A DNA stretch of 59,551 nt from CAZMGD01 sp964565705 (lineage in GTDB: Bacteria; Actinomycetota; Acidimicrobiia; Acidimicrobiales; Ilumatobacteraceae). The stretch is from assembly GCA_964565705.1 (NCBI GenBank), contig CAZMGD010000011.1, positions 1 through 59,551 of the forward strand, in the 5' to 3' direction. A model generated the notes under the pieces. It worked only from the letters and a program-made list of their open reading frames with translations. It was not told the DNA's origin and did not search any database. Shown piece after piece: positions 31,094-38,886 of the stretch; positions within the stretch are counted from its first letter, which is position 1; each line of letters opens with the position of its first letter. The translations under genes and the position numbers were made by a program.

Positions 31094-32452
31094 ATGAGCG
31101 CGAACGACACGACGGGGGAGCTACTGGCGCTGGCGGAGAAGGTCGTCGCGTCGGCGGGCCCGGGCGAGCAGATCGAGGCCTACGTCTCGCGTGGCGGGGA
31201 GACCGACATCCGCGTGTACCAGGGCGAGCTGGAGCACTTCGTCAGCGCCCAGAGCGAGGGCATCGGCGTCCGGGTGATCCGCGAGGGCCGCACGGGCTTC
31301 GCCTACGCGGGCGTGCTCGACGCGGCCGCCGTCGCCGAGGTGCTGGCCGAGGCGCGCGACAACGCCGCGTTCGGCTCGCCCGACGAGTGGGCCGCGCTCG
31401 CCGAACCCGACGGTGTCGCGGTCACCCCGCAGTCGCTCTGGGACGACTCGATCGTCGACACCACCACCGACCGCAAGGTCGCGCTCGCCAAGGACCTCGA
31501 GCGCCTGACCCTCGCCGCCGACCCCCGGGTGCGGGCCGAGAGCGCCAACTACTCCGATGGCTGGGGCGAGGCCGCGGTGGCGACCTCGACCGGGATCAGC
31601 GCGTCGGGACGCGAGAACGGCTGCTTCGTCAGCGTCGGCACGCTCGCCGACGACGGCGGGGAGACGCAGAGCGGGTTCGGGTTCGCGGTGGGCCGCGATC
31701 CCGACGCGCTCGACCTCCAGCGGGCGGCCGACGACGGCGCCGACCGTGCGACCCGACTGCTCGGCGCCACCAAGCCGGCGAGCACGCGCACCACGATCGT
31801 GCTCGACCCCTACGTGACCGCCCAGTTCCTCGGGATCGTGTCGTCCACGCTCAACGGCGAGGCGGTGGTCAAGGGTCGCAGCGTGTTCGCCGACCGGGTC
31901 GGCTCGGCGGTCGCCGCGCCGCAGGTGCACCTCGTCGACGATCCGACCAATCCACTGGCGTACACGGCGACCGACATCGACGGCGAGGGCCTTGCCGCCC
32001 GTCGCAACACGCTGATCGAGGGTGGTGTGCTGCGCCAGTTCGTGCACAACAGCTACAGCGCCCGCCGGGCCAACACCGTCTCCACCGGCAATGCCGTGCG
32101 CGGCGGGTTCAAGAGCACGCCCGGTGTCGGGTGCCTGGCGATCCAGTTGGCGCCCGGCGTGCGGTCGCAGGCGGAGCTGGTGGCGTCGGTCGGCACCGGC
32201 ATCCTCGTGCAGTCGGTGAAGGGCATGCATTCGGGGGTCAACCCGATCTCGGGCGACTTCTCGACCGGCGCGACCGGCCTCGCGATCGGCGGGGGAGCGC
32301 TCGGCGCGCCGCTGCGCGAGTTCACGATCGCCTCCACGCTGCAGCGGATGCTGCTCGACATCGTCGAGATCGGCGGCGACCTCGAATGGCTGCCGTCGCG
32401 GGCAGCCGGGATGAGCCTGGTGATCTCCGACGTCACCGTCAGCGGAGCCTGA
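31094..32452 (+). CDS. tldE: TldE/PmbA protease regulatory subunit
   Basis: A 452-aa partner of TldD. It has the same overall fold (SRGGETDIRVYQGELEHFVS, GIGVRVIREGRTGFAYAG) but lacks the HExxxH zinc motif, as expected for the non-catalytic subunit. It ends with the conserved FTIASTLQRMLLDIVEIGGD and a C-terminal strand VISDVTVSGA. The ATG at 31094 follows GCGGGG. The stop lies directly before the mug gene, which may be translationally coupled. Confidence 0.94.
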   Translation: MSANDTTGELLALAEKVVASAGPGEQIEAYVSRGGETDIRVYQGELEHFVSAQSEGIGVRVIREGRTGFAYAGVLDAAAVAEVLAEARDNAAFGSPDEWAALAEPDGVAVTPQSLWDDSIVDTTTDRKVALAKDLERLTLAADPRVRAESANYSDGWGEAAVATSTGISASGRENGCFVSVGTLADDGGETQSGFGFAVGRDPDALDLQRAADDGADRATRLLGATKPASTRTTIVLDPYVTAQFLGIVSSTLNGEAVVKGRSVFADRVGSAVAAPQVHLVDDPTNPLAYTATDIDGEGLAARRNTLIEGGVLRQFVHNSYSARRANTVSTGNAVRGGFKSTPGVGCLAIQLAPGVRSQAELVASVGTGILVQSVKGMHSGVNPISGDFSTGATGLAIGGGALGAPLREFTIASTLQRMLLDIVEIGGDLEWLPSRAAGMSLVISDVTVSGA

Positions 32453-32454
32453 CG

Positions 32455-33072
32455 CTGGCCCTCCGCTTCACCCGCGCCGAGCTCGAGGCGTTCAACGGGG
32501 CCACGGTCGACGATCTGATCGGGGCCGCCGTGCGGCTGCTGTTCGTCGGGATCAACCCGGGCCTGTGGACCGCCGCGGTCAACGCTCACTTCGCCCGCCG
32601 CGGCAACCGGTTCTGGCCGGCCCTGCACCGCGCCGGGATCACCTCCACGCTGGTCGACGCGTCCGGCGGCATGCCCGCCGATGCCAAGGCCGAGCTGATC
32701 GCCAAGGGCGTCGGCATCACCAACCTGGTGCCGCTGGCGACGGCCCGAGCGGACGAGCTGTCGGCGGCGCAGCTGCGCGAGGGCGGAGAGCGCCTGCGGC
32801 GGGTGGTTCGAGAGACGTCGCCCGTGGTCGTCGCCATGCTCGGGATCACCGCCTTCCGCCAGGCGTTCGGCCGCCGCGACATCGCCCTCGGCGATACCGG
32901 CGAGCGCTTCGAGGGCGCCCAGCTGTGGGTGCTCGGCAACCCGAGCGGCCTCAACGCCCACGAGACCGTCGACTCCCTCGCCGCCTGGTACCGCCAGGCC
33001 GCCGAGGCCGCCGGCGTGGGGGTGTCAGACGCTGGACCGCGGTGTGCTGGTTCACAGCGCTGGAGGTTCTGA
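32455..33072 (+). CDS. mug: G:T/U mismatch-specific uracil/thymine DNA glycosylase
   Basis: A base-excision repair enzyme of the MUG/TDG group, about 205 aa. The catalytic motif LLFVGINPGLWTAAV carries the water-activating Asn, and the wedge motif is LGNPSGLNAH. GNRFWPALHRAGIT and GVGITNLVPLATARADEL are typical. The family-like N-terminus (RFTRAELEAFNGATVDDL) begins only a few codons after the tldE stop, where no ATG, GTG or TTG exists in frame. The CTG at 32455 is given as a tentative start, possibly through coupling to tldE; GTG 32530 would cut into the fold. The last 19 or so residues (GVSDAGPRCAGSQRWRF) and the stop come from the 83-bp repeat. Confidence 0.85.
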   Translation: MALRFTRAELEAFNGATVDDLIGAAVRLLFVGINPGLWTAAVNAHFARRGNRFWPALHRAGITSTLVDASGGMPADAKAELIAKGVGITNLVPLATARADELSAAQLREGGERLRRVVRETSPVVVAMLGITAFRQAFGRRDIALGDTGERFEGAQLWVLGNPSGLNAHETVDSLAAWYRQAAEAAGVGVSDAGPRCAGSQRWRF

Positions 33073-33404
33073 CACCTCTGGGTTGGTCGGTGGATCGGGT
33101 GGGGGTGTCAGACGCTGGACCGCGGTGTGCTGGTTCACAGCGCTGGAGGTTCTNNNNNNNNNNNNNNNNNNNNNNNNNNNNNNNNNNNNNNNNNNNNNNN
33201 NNNNNNNNNNNNNNNNNNNNNNNNNNNNNNNNNNNNNNNNNNNNNNNNNNNNNGTGGGGGTGTCAGACGCTGGACCGCGGTGTGCTGGTTCACAGCGCTG
33301 GAGGTTCTGACACCTCTGGGTTGGTCGGTGGATCGGGTGGGGGTGTCAGACGTTGGACCGCGGTGTGCTGGTTCACAGCGGCCGGAGTTCTGACACCTCT
33401 GGGT
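33016..33404 (+). repeat. Tandem array of an 83-bp repeat (at least four units)
   Basis: Units start at 33016, 33099, 33254 and 33337 with exact 83-bp spacing on each side of an assembly gap. The first three are identical where visible; the last diverges slightly (GTTGGACC, GGCCGGAG). Each unit contains GGTGTCAGA and TCTGACACC arms about 31 nt apart, so each could form a hairpin. The array overlaps the 3' end of mug and ends 8 bp before the MFS gene. Confidence 0.93.
33154..33253. other. Assembly gap (100 N) within the 83-bp tandem array
   Basis: The 55 bases before the gap (33099-33153) are identical to the first 55 after it (33254-33308). The copy number of the array is therefore unknown, and the gap length is a placeholder. 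Confidence 0.95.
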
Positions 33405-33411
33405 CCATAGG

Positions 33412-34605
33412 GTGAGCGCGGTGGGGAGGGGGGCAGGGTGGCCGGGGGCGGCGCCGTACTACGGGGTGTTCGTGGTGCTCGGGCTGAGCGTCGGCTTCGT
33501 CGGGCCATCGCTGGATGCGCTGGGGGAGCGGGCGGGCGTGTCGGACGCGGCGATCGGGCTCGTCTTCGTCGTGCAGGGAGCGGCGTACCTCGTCGGCGCG
33601 CTGGGCGTCGGGCGCCTGTTCGACCGGCGCAGCGGGCACGCGCTCCTGGCGTTGGCGCTCGCCGCGCTGGTGATCGGCTTCGCGAGCCTCGGCCTGGCGA
33701 CGCCGTTGTCGGCGGTGCTGCTGGCGTTCGTGGTCATCGGGATCGCGACATCTGCGATCGACGTCGGCGGCAACACGCTGCTGGTCTGGGTGGCGCCGGC
33801 GGACCGCTTGGTGGGGTTGCTCAACGGGCTGCACCTGTGCTTCGGACTCGGCGCGCTCGCCAGCCCGCTGGTGGTCGGACTGTCGATCGGGCTCACCGAC
33901 AGCATCGTGCCCGCGTGCTTGACGGTCGCCGCGGTCGCCGCGATCAGCGCGGTCGCCGTCCGATCCGTCCCGTCGCCGCGGCCCCGCCCGCGCGCCGAGA
34001 TCCACGCCGCACGGCCGCCGCTGGCGCCGATCGTCGCGATCTGCGTGTTCTTCGCGCTGTACGTCGGGCTCGAAGCCGGTTTCGTCGGCTGGCTGTACAC
34101 GTTCGCCGTGGACTCCGGCACGACGAGCGACGGCGGTGCCGCCCTGGTCGTGGCCCTGTTCTGGGCCGGGTTCTGCACAGCTCGCCTGGTGGCGGCGACG
34201 ATCGGCCAGCGGGTCCGTCCGGACGCCACGCTCCTGGTGACGACGTCGGCGACGCTCGTGCCGTCGCTCGCGCTGGTCGTCGCCGGCACGAACCCCACCG
34301 TGCTCGCCGTCGCCAGCGCCGCGCTCGGCGCGGCGCTCGGGCCGCAGTTCTCGCTGATGATCGCATTCGCCGAGCGCCATCTCACCTTGACCGGTGGGAT
34401 CACCTCGCTGTTCATCGCCGCCGCCGCGGTCGGCGGGATGAGCATCCCGTGGTTGATCGGGCTGGCGATGGACCGCCGCGATGCGGATGCGTTCACGTCG
34501 GCGACGCTCGTCGGCTCGGTGCTGGTGCTGATGGCCCTCGGGGCGGTCCGGGTGACGACCGCGCTCACGCGCGCCGCAGCGCCTGCAGCGGGTCGCGACA
34601 GGTGA
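33412..34605 (+). CDS. MFS transporter
   Basis: A 397-aa membrane protein with about 12 hydrophobic helices, the normal major facilitator size. Helix 1 is YYGVFVVLGLSVGFVGPSL. An MFS loop 2-3-like motif appears as GRLFDRRSGHALL. The second half starts at APIVAICVFFALYVGLEAGF. The pattern resembles the sugar/fucose-permease-like subgroup, but the substrate is not predictable. The GTG at 33412 lies 8 bp after the 83-bp repeat array, so its promoter must lie within or before the array. It overlaps the convergent reductase gene by 41 bp. Confidence 0.85.
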   Translation: MSAVGRGAGWPGAAPYYGVFVVLGLSVGFVGPSLDALGERAGVSDAAIGLVFVVQGAAYLVGALGVGRLFDRRSGHALLALALAALVIGFASLGLATPLSAVLLAFVVIGIATSAIDVGGNTLLVWVAPADRLVGLLNGLHLCFGLGALASPLVVGLSIGLTDSIVPACLTVAAVAAISAVAVRSVPSPRPRPRAEIHAARPPLAPIVAICVFFALYVGLEAGFVGWLYTFAVDSGTTSDGGAALVVALFWAGFCTARLVAATIGQRVRPDATLLVTTSATLVPSLALVVAGTNPTVLAVASAALGAALGPQFSLMIAFAERHLTLTGGITSLFIAAAAVGGMSIPWLIGLAMDRRDADAFTSATLVGSVLVLMALGAVRVTTALTRAAAPAAGRDR

Positions 34606-35374
34606 TGCCGAGGGCGCCGGCCCGCGAGCTGTCCAGCACGACGCACCCCGGCCGGACCTGGCCGGACTCGCCGATCGTCGACGTCCGGAGACGGGCTGCG
34701 GCCACGCCGAGCCACGACGCGTTCAGCTCGGCGAAGTCAGCGCGGCTCATCGGCCGCGGCCCGGCCACGTGGAGCACGCCGGCCACGTCGGGCCGGTCCG
34801 CCACGGCGACGATCGCTCGAGCCACGTCTGCGGCATGGGTCGGGCAGCGCACCTCGTCGGTGAAGAAGCGCATCGAGGATCGGCCGTCGGCGGCAGCCCG
34901 CGCGTCCTCTTGCACGGGCGACGTGCGGTCGGTGCCGTACAGCAGCGACGTGCGGATCACCACCGCGCGTGGCACGGCCGCGAGCACGGCCCGCTCGGCG
35001 TCGAGCTTGTCGCGCCCGTATTCGATGACGGGGAACGGGACGTCCGCCTCCGTGTACGGCTCGGGGCGCCCGGCGAACACGAGATCGGTGCTGAGGTGGA
35101 TCAGCCGGGCGCCTTGTGTTGCCGCGGCCTCGGCGACGTGGCGGCTGACGTCCACGATCTGCTGGCGCTCCTTCCGGTAGGCGAGGTGCACCACGACCTG
35201 CGGCTTCCAGCTCTCGACGAAGTCGCGCACCAGGTCGCCACGCAGCAGATCGAGCGCGTCGTGCGGGGGAGCGACGACCTCCCAGTCGCCGGGCTCGTCG
35301 AGCAGGTGCCGGCCGAGGAAGCCGGAGGCGCCGGTCACGAGCATCGGGCGGCGGAACCGATGGCGCAGGCGCAT
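34565..35374 (-). CDS. RmlD-like NAD(P)-dependent sugar-nucleotide reductase/epimerase
   Basis: A 269-aa short-chain dehydrogenase of the extended type. The nucleotide-binding motif is MLVTGASGFLGRHLL. The catalytic pair appears as LIHLSTDLVFAG and EYGRDKLDAER (Y-x3-K). RPEPYTEADVPFPVIEYG and the C-terminal GVLHVAGPRPMSRADFA match RmlD-type dTDP-4-dehydrorhamnose reductases, yet no rml partners are present, so a related sugar reductase is possible. The ATG at 35374 is given; MLVTGAS at 35344 is the alternative. It is convergent with the MFS gene. Confidence 0.85.
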   Translation of the reverse strand: MRLRHRFRRPMLVTGASGFLGRHLLDEPGDWEVVAPPHDALDLLRGDLVRDFVESWKPQVVVHLAYRKERQQIVDVSRHVAEAAATQGARLIHLSTDLVFAGRPEPYTEADVPFPVIEYGRDKLDAERAVLAAVPRAVVIRTSLLYGTDRTSPVQEDARAAADGRSSMRFFTDEVRCPTHAADVARAIVAVADRPDVAGVLHVAGPRPMSRADFAELNASWLGVAAARLRTSTIGESGQVRPGCVVLDSSRAGALGITCRDPLQALRRA

Positions 35375-35419
35375 GCATCCGCAGCGTACGGCGGCCGCCC
35401 GGTCGAGTAGAACGGCGCG

Positions 35420-35950
35420 GTGGAGCGCCACCCGGGCCCAACGGGCCTCACCCGTCTGCTCGCTGAGTCCGACATCCGCGACGCGCTCGCTCGCTACGCC
35501 CGGGGCGCGGACCGCAACGACGTCGGCCTCCTGCGCACGGCCTACCACGCTGACGCGAGGGACTCGCACGGCTACTTCGCAGGCGACCTGGACGGCTTCG
35601 AGCGCTGGTTCACCGAGCGTCACGCCGACGTGACCCAGTCGATGCACTTCCTCGGCAACTGCCTGATCGAGTTCGACGGCGAGGACGCGGCAGACGTCGA
35701 GACGTATTGCCAGGCGTTCCAGCGGCTTCGCGATCCCGCCGCACCAGGGACGCTGCAGGACCTGCGCGTGTTGTGCCGGTACCTCGACCGCTTCGAGCGC
35801 CGCGACCGGCGTTGGGCGATCGCCGAGCGGGTCGTCGTGTACGAGACGCAGGACGTGCGCCAGGTCGCCGGCACCGATCCGTTCCCGTCGGGGTTCGCGG
35901 TGCAGTCCCACAGCACGCTCGACCCGGTGTACCGGCGCGGCGACGGCTGA
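35420..35950 (+). CDS. SnoaL-like (NTF2-fold) protein
   Basis: A 176-aa protein of the SnoaL-4 group. It begins with a helix typical of the family (LLAESDIRDALARYARGADR), followed by a cone-shaped beta sheet (YHADARDSHGYFAG, QSMHFLGNCLIEFDG, VETYCQAFQRL). Tyr, Asp and His residues in AYHADARDSHG and SMHFLG line the usual pocket. Homologues act as small hydratases, isomerases or dehydratases in aromatic and polyketide metabolism, and in steroid breakdown. The GTG at 35420 is used. No operon partner is nearby; uppP starts 41 nt downstream. Confidence 0.82.
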   Translation: MERHPGPTGLTRLLAESDIRDALARYARGADRNDVGLLRTAYHADARDSHGYFAGDLDGFERWFTERHADVTQSMHFLGNCLIEFDGEDAADVETYCQAFQRLRDPAAPGTLQDLRVLCRYLDRFERRDRRWAIAERVVVYETQDVRQVAGTDPFPSGFAVQSHSTLDPVYRRGDG

Positions 35951-35991
35951 GCGCCTGCGCCGGCCCACGGCCCGCCGACTAGAAACTCGGG

Positions 35992-36822
35992 GTGCCGATC
36001 TTCCATGCCATCGTGCTCGGCCTGGTCCAGGGGCTCAGCGAGTTCCTCCCGATCAGCTCGAGCGGGCACCTCCTGCTCGTACCCTGGCTGTTCGGCTGGG
36101 ACGACTTCGACGACAAGGCGACGGAGAAGGCGTTCGACGTCGCCTTGCACATCGGCACCCTCGCCGCCGTGCTCATCTACTTCCGAGCCGATGTCGCCCG
36201 ATACCTGCACGCGGCGTGGCGCGTCGTCACGCAACGCAAACGGCCGATCGACACCGACGGGCGGATCGCGCTGCTCCTGCTGGTCAGCTCGATCCCTGCG
36301 GCAGCGGTCGGCGCGCTGTTCCAATCGTCGATCGACGAGCACCTCGGCGAGCCGTGGATCATCGCGGTCTCGCTCATCGTGTTCGGTGTCGTGCTGTGGT
36401 TGGCAGACCGGCTGGTCGGTCGCCGTCACGTCGACGACTTCGCCACGACCGACGCTTGGGCGGTCGGCGCCGCCCAGGTGCTGGCGCTCAACCCGGGAAC
36501 CTCCCGGAGCGGGATCACGATCTCCGCGGCTCGGTGGCGCGGGTTCGACCGCGACTCGGCTGCACGGCTCTCGTTCCTCATGAGCATCCCGGTCACCGCC
36601 GGCGCGGTGGCATACAAGATGACGAAGCTGGCCGCCGACGGCATTCCCGAGGGTCTGGCGGTGCCGATGATCGTCGGGATCATCACGTCGGGCATCTCCG
36701 GGTGGATCGCGATCTCGTTCCTGCTGAAGCTGGTCCAGACCCGGTCGTTCACCCCGTTCGTGATCTACCGGATCGCGCTCGGCCTGTTCGTGCTGTTCGT
36801 GCTGGCGATGGGCTGGAGATGA
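35992..36822 (+). CDS. uppP: Undecaprenyl-diphosphatase
   Basis: A 276-aa membrane enzyme that removes one phosphate from undecaprenyl diphosphate so that the lipid carrier for cell-wall synthesis is recycled; it also gives bacitracin tolerance. The Glu-rich motif GLVQGLSEFLPISSSGHLLL is intact, as is the second motif LNPGTSRSGITI containing the essential Arg and Ser. About eight hydrophobic helices are visible, matching family topology. The GTG at 35992 starts right at the first helix. It converges with the SAF gene (stops 6 bp apart). Confidence 0.96.
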   Translation: MPIFHAIVLGLVQGLSEFLPISSSGHLLLVPWLFGWDDFDDKATEKAFDVALHIGTLAAVLIYFRADVARYLHAAWRVVTQRKRPIDTDGRIALLLLVSSIPAAAVGALFQSSIDEHLGEPWIIAVSLIVFGVVLWLADRLVGRRHVDDFATTDAWAVGAAQVLALNPGTSRSGITISAARWRGFDRDSAARLSFLMSIPVTAGAVAYKMTKLAADGIPEGLAVPMIVGIITSGISGWIAISFLLKLVQTRSFTPFVIYRIALGLFVLFVLAMGWR

Positions 36823-36828
36823 GCGCGC

Positions 36829-37464
36829 TCACGGTTCCAGGAGCAGCACGACCGAGTCGTTGATCGTCGCCGCCGCGATCGTGGCGGCCCGGTCGCTGGG
36901 CACGGCCACGACGACGGTGGATGCATCGACCTCGAGCACCGTGCCGCTCGCCGTCCGCTGATCGCCGACGACCACGCCGACCCGATCGCCGGTCGCGAGG
37001 GTGGGCCGGCGCGACTGCTCGATCGGGATCGCGACGGCGACCTCTTCGGTGGCGAGCATCCCTGCCGTGCCGGCGACCGAGCCGACGTCAGCGCTGCCGA
37101 GCGCCTCGCCAGCCCCGACGCGTTGGCGCACCACGGCGTCGGGGATCGCGTGTAGCGCGCTCGGCGGCGCCAGCGCGGCGGGCCAGGCGCGCATCGACAC
37201 CGATCCCGCGTCTGCCCGGTCGCCCGGGGCGAGGGCGACGTCGGCGACGACGACCGGGACGGTGTGCCCCCACCGGTCACGGGCGTCGCCCGCCTCGGCG
37301 AGCGCCGACCATCCGGCCCACGCGCCGGCCAGCACCGCGATCAGTGCCGCGAGGTGGCCGAGCCGGCGATGGTGACGCGCCGCCCGTCGAACCGCGGCGG
37401 CCGACCGGTCCCAGGCGGCGACGGCACCCGGTGGCGGGCGGAGGATGGTGGGCAGTCGGTGCAT
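36829..37464 (-). CDS. SAF-domain membrane protein (CpaB/RcpC-like)
   Basis: A 211-aa protein with a cytoplasmic basic N-terminus, one membrane helix (LGHLAALIAVLAGAWAGWSA) and an extracytoplasmic SAF domain (VPVVVADVALAPGDRADAGS, IPDAVVRQRVGAGEALGSAD). SAF domains resemble antifreeze/flagellar P-ring proteins and bind cell-wall or pilus parts. In actinobacteria a gene of this type is often found beside the FmdB-galU-glp group, as here; no pilus genes are present. The ATG at 37464 is used. It lies 73 nt downstream of the FmdB-like gene on the same strand. Confidence 0.82.
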   Translation of the reverse strand: MHRLPTILRPPPGAVAAWDRSAAAVRRAARHHRRLGHLAALIAVLAGAWAGWSALAEAGDARDRWGHTVPVVVADVALAPGDRADAGSVSMRAWPAALAPPSALHAIPDAVVRQRVGAGEALGSADVGSVAGTAGMLATEEVAVAIPIEQSRRPTLATGDRVGVVVGDQRTASGTVLEVDASTVVVAVPSDRAATIAAATINDSVVLLLEP

Positions 37465-37537
37465 CGGCGTCCCATCGACGGGCCGTCCGGGCGCGGCCGA
37501 ACGACGGTGGTGTCGGGGAAGCCGGGGGGAGGAGCGC

Positions 37538-37900
37538 TCAGCTGGCGGCGGCGGCCGAGGTGGCGGCGCCGCTCGACGAGGGCGTCGAGGACGACGACGA
37601 AGAACCGTTCGTCGAGGTCGTCGTGGAGGAGCTGCTGTCGCTGCTCGAGGAGGTGGAGGTCGTCGTCGACTCGGTGGTCGCCGTCGAGGAGGAGCCCGAC
37701 TTGGTGCTCTTCCCGCGGCTGTCGGTCTTGTAGAAGCCGCTGCCCTTGAAGGTCACGCCGACGGGCATGAACACCTTTTTCACCGTCCGCACGGTGCCGT
37801 CCGCCGGGTGCGGGTACTCGGTCAGCGTCGGATCGCTGAAGGCCTGCTGCACCTCGATCGTCTCGCCGGTGTCGGTGAACTTGTACACGTAGGTCGGCAT
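37538..37900 (-). CDS. FmdB-family protein lacking all zinc-ribbon cysteines, with Ser/Thr-rich tail
   Basis: A 120-aa protein. Residues 1-60 follow the FmdB pattern (MPTYVYKFTDTGETIEVQQA, SDPTLTEYPHPADGTVRTVK, PVGVTFKGSGFYKTDSRG), but the two CxxC pairs that hold zinc in the family are replaced (TDTG and YPHP). The protein has no Cys at all. The second half is a low-complexity tail of Ser/Thr. FmdB-family functions are poorly known. A zinc-free variant cannot work as a metal ribbon and may be a binding scaffold. A CIRCE element lies 18 nt before its ATG, implying heat-shock (HrcA) control. Confidence 0.88.
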   Translation of the reverse strand: MPTYVYKFTDTGETIEVQQAFSDPTLTEYPHPADGTVRTVKKVFMPVGVTFKGSGFYKTDSRGKSTKSGSSSTATTESTTTSTSSSSDSSSSTTTSTNGSSSSSSTPSSSGAATSAAAAS

Positions 37901-37917
37901 CGGAACTCCGGGGGGAT

Positions 37918-37944
37918 TTGGCACTCGCTTGGGCCGAGTGCCAA
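37918..37944 (-). promoter_or_regulatory. CIRCE element (HrcA operator)
   Basis: TTGGCACTC-N9-GAGTGCCAA: perfect 9-bp arms with the diagnostic 9-bp spacer, differing from the classical CIRCE (TTAGCACTC-N9-GAGTGCTAA) only by the A-to-G change with its paired T-to-C. It lies 18 nt upstream of the FmdB-like ATG and 60 nt upstream of galU on the other strand. HrcA normally controls groES/groEL and dnaK; neither is in the window. Confidence 0.85.
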
Positions 37945-38003
37945 CGATACCCGACCGACGGCGTGGTTCCCACGACCGGACGCGCTCCGTAGGATCGCCG
38001 GAC

Positions 38004-38867
38004 GTGCAGGTCAGAACCGCAGTCATCCCCGCCGCCGGACAGGGCACCCGCTTCTACCCCGCGACCAAGGCGGTGCCGAAGGAACTGCTCCCCATCCTCG
38101 ACGTGCCGGCGTTGCAGTTCGTCATCGACGAGGCCGTCGGCGCCGGGATCGATCATGTGGTGCTGGTCAGCAGCCGCGCCAAGCCGGCGATCGAGGCCTA
38201 CGTCGAGCCCCGTCCCGACGTGGTCGCCAAGGTGCGGTCCAGCGGTCGCGAGGACCTCGCCGAGCGCCTGGCGCGCATCGGCACCGACGTGCGGATCACC
38301 ATCGCCTACCAGGACGAGCCGCGTGGACTCGGGCACGCCGTCGGCTGCGCCCGCGAGGCCGTCGGCGACGAGCCCTTCGCCGTGCTGTTGCCCGACGAGC
38401 TGATGGCCAGTCCGACCCTGCTCGACTCGATGGCGCGCCTGTGCGAGCGGACGAACGGCAGCGTCGTCGGCCTCAAGCAGGTGCCGCGAGACCAGGTGTT
38501 CCGGTACGGGGTCGTGACGCCGAGTGGGCCGATCGACCCGGACGGCGTGCTGCCGATCAGCGACGTGGTCGAGAAGCCGGCGGTGGAGGACGCGCCCAGC
38601 GAGTACATCATCATCGGGCGCTACGTCCTGACGCCCGACGTGTTCGAGCACATCGCCGCCCTGAAGCCCGGTGCCATCGGCGAGCTCCAGCTCACCGACG
38701 CCCTCCGCGTGCAGGCCGCGGGCGGACCGTTCCACGGGATCCTGAGCGACGTCGGCCGCCACGACACGGGCACCCCACTCGGCTGGTTGCTCGCCGTCGC
38801 CGACGCCGCCCTCGCCGACCCCTCCTTGGGCGCCCCGTTCCGATCGTGGCTGCGAGAGCGGCTCTGA
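38004..38867 (+). CDS. galU: UTP-glucose-1-phosphate uridylyltransferase
   Basis: A 287-aa nucleotidyltransferase that makes UDP-glucose from UTP and glucose 1-phosphate. The nucleotide motif AVIPAAGQGTRFYPATKAVP is followed by KELLPILDVPALQFVIDEAV. The sugar-binding region is LLPDELMASPTLLDSM, then VVEKPAVEDAPSEYIIIGRY. The length is typical of the bacterial enzyme. The GTG at 38004 (VQVRTAVIPAAG) is used. In actinobacteria galU commonly stands next to glp/moeA and glpR; the same neighbourhood is seen here, interrupted by a glycolipid-binding gene. The CIRCE element lies in its divergent promoter region. Confidence 0.96.
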   Translation: MQVRTAVIPAAGQGTRFYPATKAVPKELLPILDVPALQFVIDEAVGAGIDHVVLVSSRAKPAIEAYVEPRPDVVAKVRSSGREDLAERLARIGTDVRITIAYQDEPRGLGHAVGCAREAVGDEPFAVLLPDELMASPTLLDSMARLCERTNGSVVGLKQVPRDQVFRYGVVTPSGPIDPDGVLPISDVVEKPAVEDAPSEYIIIGRYVLTPDVFEHIAALKPGAIGELQLTDALRVQAAGGPFHGILSDVGRHDTGTPLGWLLAVADAALADPSLGAPFRSWLRERL

Positions 38868-38886
38868 CGTGACCCTCGGTTCTCGG

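Noticed and set aside
33016..33404. Possible CRISPR array
   Set aside because: The units are 83 bp, nearly identical over their full length, with no short repeat/unique spacer alternation and no cas genes. It is a tandem repeat.
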